NCBI GenBank assembly: GCA_023512835.1
Contig: CM042091.1
Coordinates: 35,974,107 to 36,038,106 of the forward strand
Length of the DNA stretch: 64,000 nt
Origin: Taxillus chinensis
Taxonomy: Eukaryota > Streptophyta > Magnoliopsida > Santalales > Loranthaceae
Direction: 5' to 3'
The position numbers and the translations under genes are program-made. Shown piece after piece: positions 10,296 through 21,996 of this stretch (position 1 is its first letter; every line of letters starts with the position of its first letter). The notes under the pieces are model-generated. The model was given only the letters and a program-made list of their open reading frames with translations. It was not told where the DNA came from and did no database searches.

Positions 10296-12023
10296 ATGGC
10301 CGAAGAAAGCAGTATGCTATTCAACACTCGCCTTAACCCCGGAGGTGCACAAGAGCCCATCCCGAATCGAAGCGACGGTGAAAACGTCGACCCACCTCAA
10401 CCCGCTGCTGCCTCCACCGCTCAACCACGGAGTTCGGTTTTACTCGACAAAACCGCCCAAATTCACACCTGAGCTTTTCTCCTAGTGGAAAGCTCGCAGG
10501 AAGATGTTCATGGTATGCCATGACCATCTCATGTGGCCCTGTCTTCATCAGGAGATTCCAATTCCGATGACAATCGGAGAACATGGAGTTAGAAGGCCAA
10601 AGACGGATGCCGAACTTACCAACGATGAAAGAGCCTGGCAGTGCGCTAGCGAAAAGGCTCTGGCATACGTTACATCGTCTTTGGATTCCGAGGCTTTCAC
10701 GGACGTCCAGGGCTGCACAACGAAGAAAAGCCGTGCAGGGATAAACCGACAATCCTCTATGAGGAGAGTCAGTCCCAGATGCAGAACGTTATCTGTACTC
10801 TCAGGCAGAACTTTGAGAGTTTCAATCATAAACCAGGCGAATCACTCGAAAGCATCTATCGGAGATTCGGCAAGCTCATTCTTGAGCTGAAGACTGTCAA
10901 TGAGCATTATTCTCAATCTCAGACCAATGACAAGTTCTTTTGTTCCTTGCCGGATCGATACTACTCCAAACAACTCCATATGCAATTAGACAAAAACTGA
11001 CAGTATGTTCCCCTTGAAGAACTATATGGAGAGTTGCGGACTCACGAAGTCAGGTTTAAGTACTCTGACCGGGATGAGAAAATAGCTCGGAAAGAAAAGG
11101 GGGTAGCTCTCAAAGCTACGGAATGTTTAAACATACTGAGGAATGATGATACGGATGCGTCCGAGAATTCTGATTCTGACGAGGAGGAGGAGATAGCTCT
11201 TCTCGTCAAATCCTTTGAGCGATTCCTACAGAAAAGCAGAAAAGGATTCAGGAGACGCTCATCATCATCTTTCCAAAGGAAGGAGAGACCGGAGTCCAGT
11301 TCCCAGGAATGCTACAACTGTGGGAAAACCGGTCATTGGGCCAAGGACGGCAGATCCAAATCAAAAGTGGCCGAGAAAAGTGACAACTTATATCCAAAAC
11401 TAACCAACTTATATCCTGTTAGTACATCTAAACCGTTGGATGGTTTCATTTCAGGTGGCACCATAGTTTATGACTATGGAGTTGAGGCTGTTACTGCTCT
11501 TCCCGAAGCAGTTGCACCCGTAACTAAAGATGAAGGGAAGGCTGCTGCAGTTAAAGCCAAAACTATAGCACCCAAAAAGAAAGAAAAGGCTAAGGCTGAC
11601 GCATTTAGGGCCAAGAGCGCGTCACCCAAACCCAATGGTTTAGGCCACAGGGAATAGAGTATAAAGTTTGTAAAATCTAAGAGACCTGTTTCCCCTGTTT
11701 GTACTCCGCATTATAGTGTCTGTTCCATCTGTAGGGAAATAGGTCATTATCACTATGAATGTTGGAGTTTATCTGATAACTGGCTTTGTAATCAAATTCA
11801 TACCAATAAAGATCAGTTAAATAAAAAAGGTTCTTCGAGCAACACAAAATCTAAACCTCAAAGGAGTATCTCTCCCAAGAAAACCCAAATAAAAGATGCA
11901 GTTGAAACTAACAAGTTAAAGTCAACTTGGAGAGCTAAAAGTCCCAGCAAAATCAAATCCGGAACTGTTGACATTACTGCTGCTCTCTCTAACCGCCCGA
12001 AACAAGTTTGGGCACCAAAAGTG
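10296..12023 (+). pseudogene. gag: E1 gag, broken
   Basis: The start is ATG 10296 (MAEESSMLFNTRL), the same start as in E2. Gag would build the virus-like particle and bind RNA. Frames shift at about 10440 and 10725, and stops occur at 10998-11000 and 11655. UBN2-type gag signs include LRQNFESFNHKPGESLESIY at 10801. Knuckle 1 (CYNCGKTGHWAKD, ~11312) has lost its final Cys. Knuckle 2 (CSICREIGHYHYEC, ~11719) is a complete CX2CX4HX4C. Compared with E2, E1 lacks about 600 bases between the knuckles (after ~11383), which in E2 encode an acidic, coiled-coil-like region. The frame closes at TAA 12024-12026, also present in E2. Confidence 0.85.
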
Positions 12024-12026
12024 TAA
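12024..12026 (+). other. In-frame gag/pol stop codon, shared by E1 and E2
   Basis: VWAPKV is followed by TAA and then ACT. The same stop sits in E2 at 42636-42638 (minus). In E2, pol continues in the same frame after it, so pol may need stop readthrough. The match in both copies argues against a private mutation. Confidence 0.55.
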
Positions 12027-13060
12027 ACTATTGTCTTTCAGGAGCATCTCTGTAATGCATTGTTGGATCACTTGAGTTAAAGATCAATCAAAGCAAGTGG
12101 ATCCTCGATAGTGGATGCTCCGGACATATGACGGGTGATCAGACTCTACTTGTTGAAGTGAATGACAAACGAGGTCCATCCGTTTCATATGGTGACAACA
12201 GCAAAGGTAAGACTGTCGGGTATGGCACTTTAACTAACGGCTGTGTATCAATCATTAGAGTTGCACTAGTCGAAGGTTTAAAGCATAATTTGCTAAGTGT
12301 CAGTAATTTATGTGACAAAGGATTTACTGTTTCCTTTATGTCCAACACCAGATACGAAGAGAAAACTTATCCGGAGATGTTAAGTTATCCGGATCAAGAG
12401 ATAGGGACATATACTCAGTGGTCTTAAGAAATAATTCTTCTGACCCTGTATGCTTCCTCACTAAAGCTTCAGACGAAGATAGTTGGCTATGGCACAAGCG
12501 ATGCGCACATTTAAACTTTAAGACATTGTCTAAGTTAGCATCACTTGATCTTGTCACTGGTCTACCTAAACTCAAATACTCCAGAGACACTCTCTGTCGA
12601 GAATGCCAACTCGGCAAACAGACCAAACATAGTTTTAAGAGTAAATTAGTTAATTCGATAACTGCTCCTCTACAACTTCTTCATATGGACCTCTGTGGTC
12701 CTATTTCTGTTCCTTCTCTTGCTGGTGCAAGATATACCCTTGTGGTTATCGATGATTTCACCAGATACACATGGGTGATGTTCCTGAAATCAAAGGATCA
12801 AACTTTTGAGCATCTTGTAGATCTTTTCAACTGGATAAGCAACTCACAAGGACTGAGCATAAAGTGCATCAGGAGTGATCATGGTACAGAATTTGATTTT
12901 TCAGAAATGAGATCATATTGTTCTGAACAGGGCATACAACATGACTTCTCTGCGCCCAGAACTCCACAACAAAATGGGGTAGCTGAGCGCAAAAATCGTA
13001 CCTTAGTTGAGGCTGGTAGATCAATGTTAGCAGGGGCAACGCTTCCTCTCGGCCTATGGG
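12027..13060 (+). pseudogene. pol: E1 pol, protease and integrase N-terminal part
   Basis: The aspartic protease motif ILDSGCSGHMTGD lies at about 12100-12140. A GAG-pre-integrase zinc-binding segment follows (WHKRCAHLN at ~12490, then CRECQLGKQTKH at ~12597). The integrase core has DDE residues in HMDLCGP (~12683), IRSDHGTEF (~12868) and PQQNGVAERKNR (~12965), which would cut and join the cDNA ends to the target. One-base losses break the frame at about 12076 (upstream of the protease motif), near 12350 and at about 13056, where E2 still reads through. Otherwise very close to E2. Confidence 0.9.
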
Positions 13061-15416
13061 TGAAGCCGTGTCCACCGCTCGCTATGTTCAGAACAAAACT
13101 CTAATAAATAAATCTACCATGAAAACACCCTATGAGATGTGGAGAGGACGAAAACCTTCAATTTCACATTTCAGAGCTTTTGGGTGTACTTGCTACATAT
13201 TGATAAATGGCAAAGAGACACGGAATAAATTTGAACCAAAATCTGATGATGGGATTTTTGTCGGGTACTCATTACATAGCAAGGCTTATCGGGACTTCAA
13301 TAGAAAACTTTTTAAAGTTGAAGAATCTATCCATGTGACTTTTGATGAAGCTAATCCTGATTGGTCAAAAGTTGCTTCTTCAAGTTCTAATGTGCAAGTC
13401 CTGGACAGCAACATCGATTATTCGAAGTTTATGAATGTTCCTGTTACACATTCTGACCAACCACGTGGCATCAGCGAGGCACAAAGAAATTATATGGATG
13501 ATGCTACGGATGACTCGGACTCAAGACTACCATTAAGCTCCGGACATACTCCTACGGAAACCCAAAATTCCGGAGCACCTTTAACTCCGTTCGGACCAGT
13601 TAACACTGAAAGAAACAGTGTTGAAGAACCACCTAGTTTTACCGTACCTTCTAATACGGAAACATCTAGTCCGGACGAAGCTCAACCAGTAGATACACCT
13701 GAACCACCTAATCTGGCAGAGCTTCAAATTGTTCAAGATCATCCATCACATGCACAGAATTACAGATGGACCCGAAACCATCCCTCAGATCAAGTGATTG
13801 GTGATCCTACTGTTGGTGTAAGAACAAGAGCAGCCACCTCCAACATGAGTCTTTACTCATGTTTTCTATCTAAAATAGAACCAAAAGTGGTAGATGAAGC
13901 TCTTCAGGATTCGAATTGGATAGAAGCCATGCAAGAAGAGCTGAATCAATTTAAGAGAGATAATGTGTGGACTTTAGTACCAAGGCCTAAGTCTCAGCAA
14001 GTCATTGGAGTTAAATGGGTGTTCCGGAACAAGCTTGATACGGATGGAATAGTAATCTGGAACAAAGCCAGACTGGTAGCCAAAGGATATCGTCAAGAAG
14101 AAGGAATAGACTATGATGAGACCTTTGCTCCAGTAGCAAAACTTGAGGCAATCCGAATGTTTCTTGCGTATGCTTCATATGAAAATTTCATAGTTTATCA
14201 AATGGACGTCAAGAGTGCATTCCTGAATGGAGATCTTCAAGAGGAGGTTTACGTAGAACAACCTCCCGGTTTCATTGAACCTAAAGCAGGACATCTAGTC
14301 TACAAACTTCGGAAAGCTTTATATGGTTTGAAGCAAGCTCCAAGAGCCTGGTACGACACACTGTCGGAATTCCTACTTGCTCACAACTTCCAAAAAGGGA
14401 AGATAGACACCACCTTATTTCTACGAAAAGAGAAAGGTCACACTCTAATTGTACAGATATACGTGGATGATATCATTTTTGGATCAACGAATCCGAAGCT
14501 TTGTGAAGAGTTTGCTATGTTGATGACAGGCAAGTTTGAGATGAGCATGATGGGAGAACTGTCCTACTTCCTCGGAATAGAAGTTAAACAATTGAAGGAA
14601 GGAATCTTCATTAATCAAGCTAAGTACACTCGCAATCTTATTAAGAAGTTTGGTATGGAAGGTTCATCTCCCATCAAAACTCCCATGCCAGTCAATGCCA
14701 AGTTAGATCCTGATGTGGACGGCATATCAGTAAATGTGACTGACTACAGAGGGATGATAGGATCCTTGCTGTATCTTACAGCAAGTCGCCCAGACATTAT
14801 GTTTGCAACTTGCATCTGTGCACGATATCAGGCGAATCCCAAGGAGTCACATATGCTTCATGTTAAACAGATATTAAGGTATCTCAAGGGAACAATGAAT
14901 TTGGGACTCTGGTACCCAAAGGAGTCCAATTTCACCTTATCCGGATACTCTGATGCCGACTTCGCCGGATGTCGCATTGACAGGAAGAGCACAAGTGGTA
15001 CGTGTCAGTTTCTTGGAAATAGATTAATTTCATGGTTCAGTAAGAAGCAGAATTTCGTAACAACCTCTACTGCTGAGGCGGAATATATAGCTGCTGGGAG
15101 TTGCTGCGCACAGCTACTCTGGATGCAAAGTCAACTTACTGACTACGGTTTCAACATGTCATCTACTCCACTCTACTGCGACAACACTAGTGCAATTGCT
15201 ATCAGCAACAATCCTGTACGCGATGTCATGCACCCTAAGATGAAGCATATTGAGGTCAGGTATCACTTCATACGCGACCATGTTCTCAAAAATCACATTT
15301 CCCTAGAACATGTTGCTACTGAAGATCAACTGGCAGACATACTTACAAAGCCCCTACCTAATGCAAGATTCTCTAAACTACTCATCCGATTAGGTATGCT
15401 TGACTTCTCTGCATAG
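13056..15416 (+). CDS. pol: E1 pol: integrase C-terminus, reverse transcriptase, RNase H
   Basis: A 786-codon open frame, the longest in the window. Residues ~1-130 are the integrase C-terminal part ([37 protein letters not shown]). A hydrophilic Pro/Ser/Thr-rich linker runs to ~260. The copia RT follows from ~285 ([46 protein letters not shown]), with the catalytic [10 protein letters not shown] near residue 470. RNase H follows from about 630 ([35 protein letters not shown]; a final ADILTKPLP). The apparent ATG is an artefact of the frameshift at ~13056; natively this is part of a gag-pol polyprotein. Catalytic residues look complete, so this domain pair could be active if expressed. Confidence 0.95.
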   Translation: MGEAVSTARYVQNKTLINKSTMKTPYEMWRGRKPSISHFRAFGCTCYILINGKETRNKFEPKSDDGIFVGYSLHSKAYRDFNRKLFKVEESIHVTFDEANPDWSKVASSSSNVQVLDSNIDYSKFMNVPVTHSDQPRGISEAQRNYMDDATDDSDSRLPLSSGHTPTETQNSGAPLTPFGPVNTERNSVEEPPSFTVPSNTETSSPDEAQPVDTPEPPNLAELQIVQDHPSHAQNYRWTRNHPSDQVIGDPTVGVRTRAATSNMSLYSCFLSKIEPKVVDEALQDSNWIEAMQEELNQFKRDNVWTLVPRPKSQQVIGVKWVFRNKLDTDGIVIWNKARLVAKGYRQEEGIDYDETFAPVAKLEAIRMFLAYASYENFIVYQMDVKSAFLNGDLQEEVYVEQPPGFIEPKAGHLVYKLRKALYGLKQAPRAWYDTLSEFLLAHNFQKGKIDTTLFLRKEKGHTLIVQIYVDDIIFGSTNPKLCEEFAMLMTGKFEMSMMGELSYFLGIEVKQLKEGIFINQAKYTRNLIKKFGMEGSSPIKTPMPVNAKLDPDVDGISVNVTDYRGMIGSLLYLTASRPDIMFATCICARYQANPKESHMLHVKQILRYLKGTMNLGLWYPKESNFTLSGYSDADFAGCRIDRKSTSGTCQFLGNRLISWFSKKQNFVTTSTAEAEYIAAGSCCAQLLWMQSQLTDYGFNMSSTPLYCDNTSAIAISNNPVRDVMHPKMKHIEVRYHFIRDHVLKNHISLEHVATEDQLADILTKPLPNARFSKLLIRLGMLDFSA

Positions 15417-17113
15417 TTTCACATTTAAATTACTCAACAGTATACTTACTATCAGAACATGTATTGTGCTTTTAGTGGAAGTAGACGATACATACTGTTT
15501 TTAATGCTGATCATACTTACTGATTAACGGCTTCATGCTTCTGATATTATTATCAGCTTCATAGTGGGAGGATGCTTGCATTTCCCGACTGAAGTCATTT
15601 AAGCAAACATGATTAAAGTTTATATGATTAACCTCATTCTGGTTTCATGATCTTAATTTCCATTGATCACCACATGACAAAAGCCTATTTATTTAGATTA
15701 CTCTATTAACATGTATAATTGAAGAAATGAAATGGGTTAGCTTGGAATGCCTGGTGGATGAATACTCAATCGCAGTCTGATCAGCTTACAAGTATAGTTT
15801 CCCAAAAAAGATGGACGATTGTGAATTTCTATATGACGGAAAGGTCACCCGAGAGGATTGCACAATCTATGGGGGAGAAAATGCTTTATACATTATTCAA
15901 GTAATACCCCCGTATATGTCTCATGACCTGTTTCCTGGCTGTCTATTTGAGGGGGAGTCTATCATTGAGAGGATCGAATGATCTATGGGGGAGATTAAGC
16001 TTCATCTATTACCTCAGTAATGACCCCTTAATATGTCTCGGATACTCTCCCCTCTAAACTTTTACTTCCGGATCTGACTGGACATGCGTTGTAGAAACGG
16101 AGTTGAGGCATGCCTGGATGTTTTTCTTTTCTTCAACCATGCATTTTAATCGGATAATCAATTGCTTGCATTTGACATGTGTCCGCTTCCTCATTTTTTC
16201 ACTCATGAATCCTAGTTTGATCAAATCATATGATTTTTAATTAATCTTACCTACATCGTTCAACGGGACGGTTTCTTTATGTTGACCTATATGAACTTGT
16301 GTATTTTTATCTGACATATGCCCTGATTCAGTAATATGATCATTCTCTCGTATGTATATGTCTATTACATTCTTTGTCATGCATAAGTTCTGTTTCTCAT
16401 TAGTTCGGATTATGTCGTCCTTCACAGACTACTTTTTCTTATCCGTACTAATCCTTACCTGTTAAGCTTTTGTATTTTTAGTTTATCTTGTTTTAAGCTA
16501 CAGGTTCAGATTTTCTTTGCAACCTTATCGGTAAATCTAGTCCATAGTCTTGGATTTGAAGTGTTGTGGTACTTCTCTTCTCTTCGACTTATTGACAAGC
16601 AAAGGAATCTACTTCTCTCTCACCGCACTTTGTTACTACGAAAACGGTCTACTTTTCATCCAGATATTCGTCACACGACTATCGCTAATTCCGGATGATT
16701 GTCGGTTCATTCCTCCAGACTCCAGACACTGTCAAATTGCGATAATCCATGTCTTCTTTTATATTGCATGCTTTTGAGGAGGAATCATGATGATTCATTA
16801 AATGCATATCTCGGGATGCACACATTTCTCCGGAAGGCGAACAACTGTTACCCTTATTTGGTCATACCGCCTCCACGTCATCTTATAATTTGAAGGTGCA
16901 TTGATATTAAGACTAATGCCATCAGCCTATCAAGCGGTTCACTGTTTCACTCGCCAAATTCCTAGACCCGCTAACATTTACGGACTCGGTCTTATATATT
17001 CTGGTCATTCCTGCAAAGCACGAGCGTTATCCATTTCAAATCCCTAAACCTCTCGTTCCTCCTTCAATACCCAAGACCTCACCTTTCCTATCGACCTTCA
17101 ACCTTCATCTACA
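15417..17113 (+). other. Spacer between pol and ORF2 in E1
   Basis: 1.7 kb without a convincing gene. It holds a duplicated block around ATCTATGGGGGAG (15865 and 15981) and a stretch resembling a long leader before ORF2. The same spacer is present in E2 (37563-39250), duplicated block included (38620-38830). Confidence 0.7.
15851..16050 (+). repeat. Two degenerate ~117-bp units with purine-rich tract
   Basis: Each unit reads GAGAGGAT..., then ATCTATGGGGGAGA, then TTATTC/ACCTCA..AGTAATACCCC/GACCCC and TATGTCTC. The G-rich core resembles the polypurine tract before the 3' LTR (ATTGGGGGAGAT, 46564). Confidence 0.65.
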
Positions 17114-19839
17114 ATGGCACCAAGAATCTCTCTTTCCGGCATTAATCCCGGCCATCTGGTCGATTGGAGTGTTGTCTCCAACCCGTCAGACTGGTTTTTC
17201 CATCTTTGCCCTCTACTAGAAGCCTCACATATACTCGACTTGATCTCCAATCCTGTCGATCTTCTTATAGATGACATTCTTGAGTATTACCAACGGATCC
17301 GTTGTACCACTGACTTAATCATCTCCTATGTTCGCGGTGAATCCATCCTCATCACTCCCGCCATACTCCGCGCTGCTCTTCATCTTCCCCCCGGTGAACC
17401 ACAGCGCCCTGATGCTGATCCAATGGCGGCTTCTATGGGTTGCACCCAAAAAGGAAAGGAATACAAGGTGAAATCCTTCCAAGGTCGCTATCGTTGTATG
17501 GCGACCATACTGAGTCGATGTTTATTGGCTCGCACTTCTGCTCTGGACTCGGTTCCTTATGATCTTCTTCTGGCCATGTACGGCGTTTTCGAAGGTCTTC
17601 CGATGGACTGGGGGATGTTTTTGTTCCGACTGCTGTAGAATGGTCCCAAGAACCATTCTTTCAGGCGCATACTAAGCATTGTCTTCCGGCATCTTAATCC
17701 GAACCATTTCGCCCGTTATGACACTGTTCCATTTCCTTCGGCATATTACCTTCGCTATCTTATGCCGGATGGGAACATGACGGCCCGCCGTCCCTCTGCA
17801 GCTCTCCGCATTCTCCCTGCCTCGGAACAACAAGGCAGTTCTGTTGGTGACCCCTCCGAAGCCAAGCCCCTGACGTCAGTTCTGCTCCCCGATCCTCCCG
17901 GATTCGGTCCGTTGCAGCACCCTCCCTTTCTCGGGCCTCCTAGCACAACGTCCGTGCCAAACCGTCCGAGGTTGTGGGGCCATCTCAGCGCAGTGCCCCT
18001 AAAGCTGTTTCCTCAGCCCCCTCTGTTGCGGATGTCCCCACTCCCTCCACCTCCGCTGTTGCTACCGTGGTTGATACCGCTGTTGCTGCCGTCATTGCTG
18101 ATGTCCCGGAATCTATTCCGGAAGCCCCTTTGCCTCCCCTACCTCAACCCCGAGATTACCTTGACCATCTCTCCGCCGACACCTTAACGGACCTATGGCT
18201 TCATTTCAGCCTTGCCCACACTGCCTCCATTCCTGACACCAATCTCCGGGTGTTTTACACGCGCCATACCCAATCCCCGGAGACCATGATCATCTGGAAC
18301 TTGGACCAAGGCTTTCTTACACCGACCTCCATTCCAGATGTGTCGTTCCCTACCCCTTCCCGCCCGGTCCATGCCGCACGGAGTTCTTCCCCTGCTAAGG
18401 CTGGACCTTCTTCTCCTGCTACCGCCATTCCCATTGTTGACCTATCTGGTCAAAGCGGGTCTGCTGCTCCGGATGCCTCTGATGCTCTGGATGCCCCTTC
18501 TGCTATTGCTGCTGATACTCCTGCGGACTCCTCTGCCCAGCGCACTCCTGCTCCTGTTCATGCGGGGGAGTCTTCCAAAGCTCCCGAGTTGGTCCTTGGG
18601 CGTGCTTCTTTTGGCACGGTCCACTCCGACGCTGTGCTCTCCGCCCAGCTGGACCGACACGCTCAAGCTCATAGCGCCCAAATTTCCGCCATCGCCGCCA
18701 AGGTTGATGCACTTGGTGCCCAACTCCTCTCTGCTCTCAATGATTCCTCTACTTCCATGGAACAGAAGATGGATCTCGTTGCCTCGTTCGTCCATTCCTT
18801 GTCTACCTCCTTCGCGGACCTGGCGCACACGATGGCTCGCCCTCCCGTCGCTTCCCGGCGATCTGCCAAACCGGGGGAGAAAGTGTCATTATATCCTTCT
18901 GTTCCTCCTGCACCACAACCATGCACTCGTGCTGAGAAGCGGCCTGCCTCTTCATTGCTTCAGGGAGTCCAAATTCCTAAACGTAGCCGCTTCTCTCAGC
19001 TAAGCTCCTCGAGTGCAGCTCTTCCTCCATCCTCTCCATCCGCAGCTGACACATTCCTCCCATCATACGCGTCGTGTGACCCTTCTAATGCGGATGGAAG
19101 CGTGCGTAAGGCAATGAAGTCCTATGCTATGTCTTCTGCAGAGAGAAGATGTCTCTCTGACCTGTACCCTTTTTCCCCGGACGACATTCGGACCCTTTGT
19201 TCGGAAAAAGGACTCTTTACAACAGAAGACATCGACAACTTCTCTAGGGCTGCTAAAATGGAGATGAGGTTGTTTCCATCTCTATACAAGGATGGGCACT
19301 TGTTTGAAATTCGCCGTCTTGGAATGAAGGCTATCTTCCCAAGTGTAGATCTCATTCAGTCCTTCATCGACGGAACTGCTGAGGATAGCAAGCCATGGAA
19401 AACTCTCTCAACTATCCTCATTCCGTACCGGATCATGTCACCACATTTCATGATGGCTGTCTTCATGATTCAGTCCAAACAAATGATTCTGATTGATTCT
19501 CATCAGATTGTGGAGCATTATGTAAGAAAGAATCAATGGGAACCACAATGGCTCAGGCTGACTGAAGCTATGAAGAAAGCTGGATTATATGAAGAGTTGG
19601 GCATCACACCCTTGAGTCCAACTGAGAAGCTGAAGGCGACATTCCGGGGTAAGAAGCAAGTGCCACAACAGCCGGATGGAGATAGCTGCGGGGCCTTTGT
19701 CTGTTAATTCATCAAGTCATTCTTAACTGTGGACAAATCTTGGAGCCAACACACCACTTATACAATGAAGCAGACAATGGAGCTTAGAGAGAAACCAGCA
19801 ACTATGATCTTCAAGTGTAGTAAGCCTTATGTACCTTAA
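17114..19839 (+). pseudogene. E1 ORF2: extra gene with C-terminal Ulp1/C48-like peptidase
   Basis: Starts at ATG 17114 (MAPRISLSG), the same start as in E2. An N-terminal folded-looking domain (~1-190; GHLVDWSVVSNP, ITPAILRAALHLPPGE, ALDSVPYDLLLAMYGVFEGL) resembles the putative plant transposon domain found in other mobile-element genes; this is an inference. A long Pro/Ala/Ser-rich linker follows. From about 19120 comes a compact domain whose residues fit the Ulp1 clan: His in MSPHFMMAVF (~19436), Asp in ILIDSHQIV (~19488), Gln and Cys in PQQPDGDSCGAFVC (~19663-19704). These peptidases cut ubiquitin-like tags or polyproteins; the substrate here is unknown. Damage: TAG at 17636-17638 (CAG in E2), a one-base shift in 17974-18190 and TAA at 19705-19707 (Tyr in E2). 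About 44 codons follow to the natural end. Confidence 0.75.
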
Positions 19840-19886
19840 TGAAAATCTTGTATAAAGGCTGAATTGTATTCTGTTGCTGATGAATG
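19840..19886 (+). other. E1 3' untranslated tail, left of E2 insertion, with TSD
   Basis: The sequence runs from the ORF2 stop to the E2 target duplication GAATG (19882-19886). It continues at 46480 (AAATTGGTTGTGATGCG) and the joined order matches E2's own tail (21411-21470, reversed). Confidence 0.9.
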
Positions 19887-21360
19887 TGATGGTCCCTTGG
19901 AGCCTAGAGGGGGGTGAATAGGCTCTTATCGAAACTCTTTTGATCTCTTGAGGCACTACACTAATCTAGTCAAGTGATAAAATCACTGCGGAAGATAACC
20001 AGATAGTGGAAGTATTTTGGTTTATTATCAAGAGATAAATACAACAAAATAGAAGCAAGACTCTCTTACACTCTGTTTACAAAGGGATTCACACACTAGC
20101 CTAGATTATCTCTTTGAGCTCTTGTGCATACACAGGTTATTCAGGATCGTTTGCACACATGCACTATTTTTTCACAAATGTACAAGTATGAATATTTATA
20201 CAAACATTCCTAAGAGACAACCTTAGAACTTGTAGTTCCGGAATGCGTTCAGCACTAACTATTCCTCGGTAATCTCTCTGCCTTGACTGCTGCGGTTTAT
20301 AGAGCTCAAGATCTTGGGTTTGAAGAGTATAAGTGCCTTTGTAAGTTCCCAAATATACTTAAGGTTGTGTCCACATATCCGGGTGATCCACGTGTAAGAT
20401 TCTTCAGGTTCTCAATGAGTTTGTCTTACATCGGGATGCCACAAGCTGATAGCCTTAAATGCGGTGAATTGAAGTAGCATCTTCTTGGTCTGGTGTAATT
20501 TTCCTTACTCCGTTGCTAATGAAGCTCGGAACCTTACTCCGTGTCAGTGGTTGCTTACTCCGTATCTATTTGGTACTGGAATCCTTAGTCCGTGTCAGCG
20601 CTTCCTTACTCCGCATGTAAGTTCTTTACTCCGTATGTAAGTTTGTTACTCCGTATATAAGTTCCTTACTCCGGGCGAGTCTAAGGGATCTGAGTGCTTA
20701 CTCCGTCTTAGCGCTTCCTTACTCCGTATGTAAGTTCCTTACTCCGTATGTAAGTTCCTTACTCTGAGCGAGTCTAAGGGATCGGAATGCTTACTCCGTA
20801 CTAGCGCTTCCTTACTCTATATGAGTAAAGTTGTCCGGATTCCTTACTCCGCATCCAGTTTCCTTACTCCGTGCGAATAAAGACTCGGGTCCTTATTCCG
20901 CATTAATACTTCCTTACTCTGTATGTATGAAAGACTCGGATGCCTTACTCCGTGTCTTCTTCACTTTAGTTCGCTTGAGGGAAGACTTAACTTTTTAACT
21001 CCACGTTAAATCTTTTACTTCGTGCGACCTTGTTGACCAAGACTCTTACTCCGCATCAGTTTGACTTAGTCCGTTTGAGGCACTAGGAACATATTCCGCA
21101 ATCCGTAGCTTTTAAGTTCTTAGTCCGCACGAATGTTCCTTATTCCATATGTATTGGTGACTTGGTTATTTACCAAGTGTTTGACGACACTCACTCTTGT
21201 CCGAATCAGGATTATGTATCCTGTCCTTAGCTTTGCTCTCACGAGTGTATCTCTAGATTAATAACATATCTTCTGCAACAATCAAAGAAACACAAAAGAT
21301 CTCAGATCAAATTACATAAGGCTTTATCAGCATTATCCAAATTCTAGGCTTGATCCAACA
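19887..21360 (-). repeat. 3' LTR of E2
   Basis: 1474 bp. It starts (plus strand) TGATGGTCCC and ends CTTGATCCAACA, with the PPT directly to its right. The motif array appears as CTTACTCCG. Confidence 0.95.
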
Positions 21361-21374
21361 ATCTCCCCCAATTA
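21361..21374 (-). other. E2 polypurine tract
   Basis: On the minus strand TAATTGGGGGAGAT ends directly at the LTR start TGTTGGATC. It primes plus-strand DNA synthesis. Confidence 0.9.
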
Positions 21375-21504
21375 TGGATATGCCCAAACCTTTTGTAATA
21401 TGATCTGGTAAGCAGTGCAAACAGATAACATACAGAATACGCATCACAACCAATTTTCATTTATCAGCAACAAAATACAATACAGCCTTAATACAAGATT
21501 TTCA

Positions 21505-21996
21505 CTAAGGTACATAAGGCTTACTATACTTGAAGATCATAGTTGCTGCTTTCTCTCTAAGCTCCATTGTCTGCTTCATCGTATAAGTAGTGTGTTGGCT
21601 CCAAGATTTGTCCACAGTCAAGAATGACTTGATGAAGTAACAGACAAATGCCCCGTAGTATCTCCATCTCGGCATTGTGGCACTTGCTTCTTGCCCAGGA
21701 ATGTCGCCTTGACTTTTCAATTGGACTCAAGGGTGTGATGCCCAACTCTTCATATAATCCAGCTTTCTTCTTCACACTTGATCGGCCGAGACACAGGTGG
21801 TTCCCATTGATTCTTTCTTACAAAATGTTCCACAATCTGATGAGAATCAATCAGAATCATTTGCTTGGACTGAATCATGAAGACAGCCATCATGAAATGT
21901 GGTGACATGATCCGGTACGGAATGAGGATAGTTGAGAGAGTTTTCCATGGCTTGCTATCCTCAGCAGTTCTATCGATGAAGGACTGAATGAGATCC
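21505..21996 (-). pseudogene. E2 ORF2, 3' part with damaged peptidase domain
   Basis: This continues the ORF2 cut by C3. The minus strand shows the same His segment (SPHFMMAVF, ~21890) and IDSHQ segment as E1, then GLYEELGITPLSP and the GAFVC end, running on to a natural stop at 21505-21507 (..SKPYVP). The frame is disrupted twice. The codon matching E1's catalytic Cys (TGC) reads TAC (Tyr) at about 21670, so this copy cannot be an active peptidase. The Tyr after GAFVC shows that the TAA in E1 is a private mutation. The C3 target duplication GATCC is at 21992-21996. Confidence 0.8.

Noticed and set aside
18338..19003. Leu/Pro-rich 221-codon frame overlapping ORF2 (and its E2 counterpart 35990-36475)
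   Set aside because: A shadow frame of the Pro/Ala/Ser-rich linker of ORF2; its composition follows from the third-position bias of the real frame.
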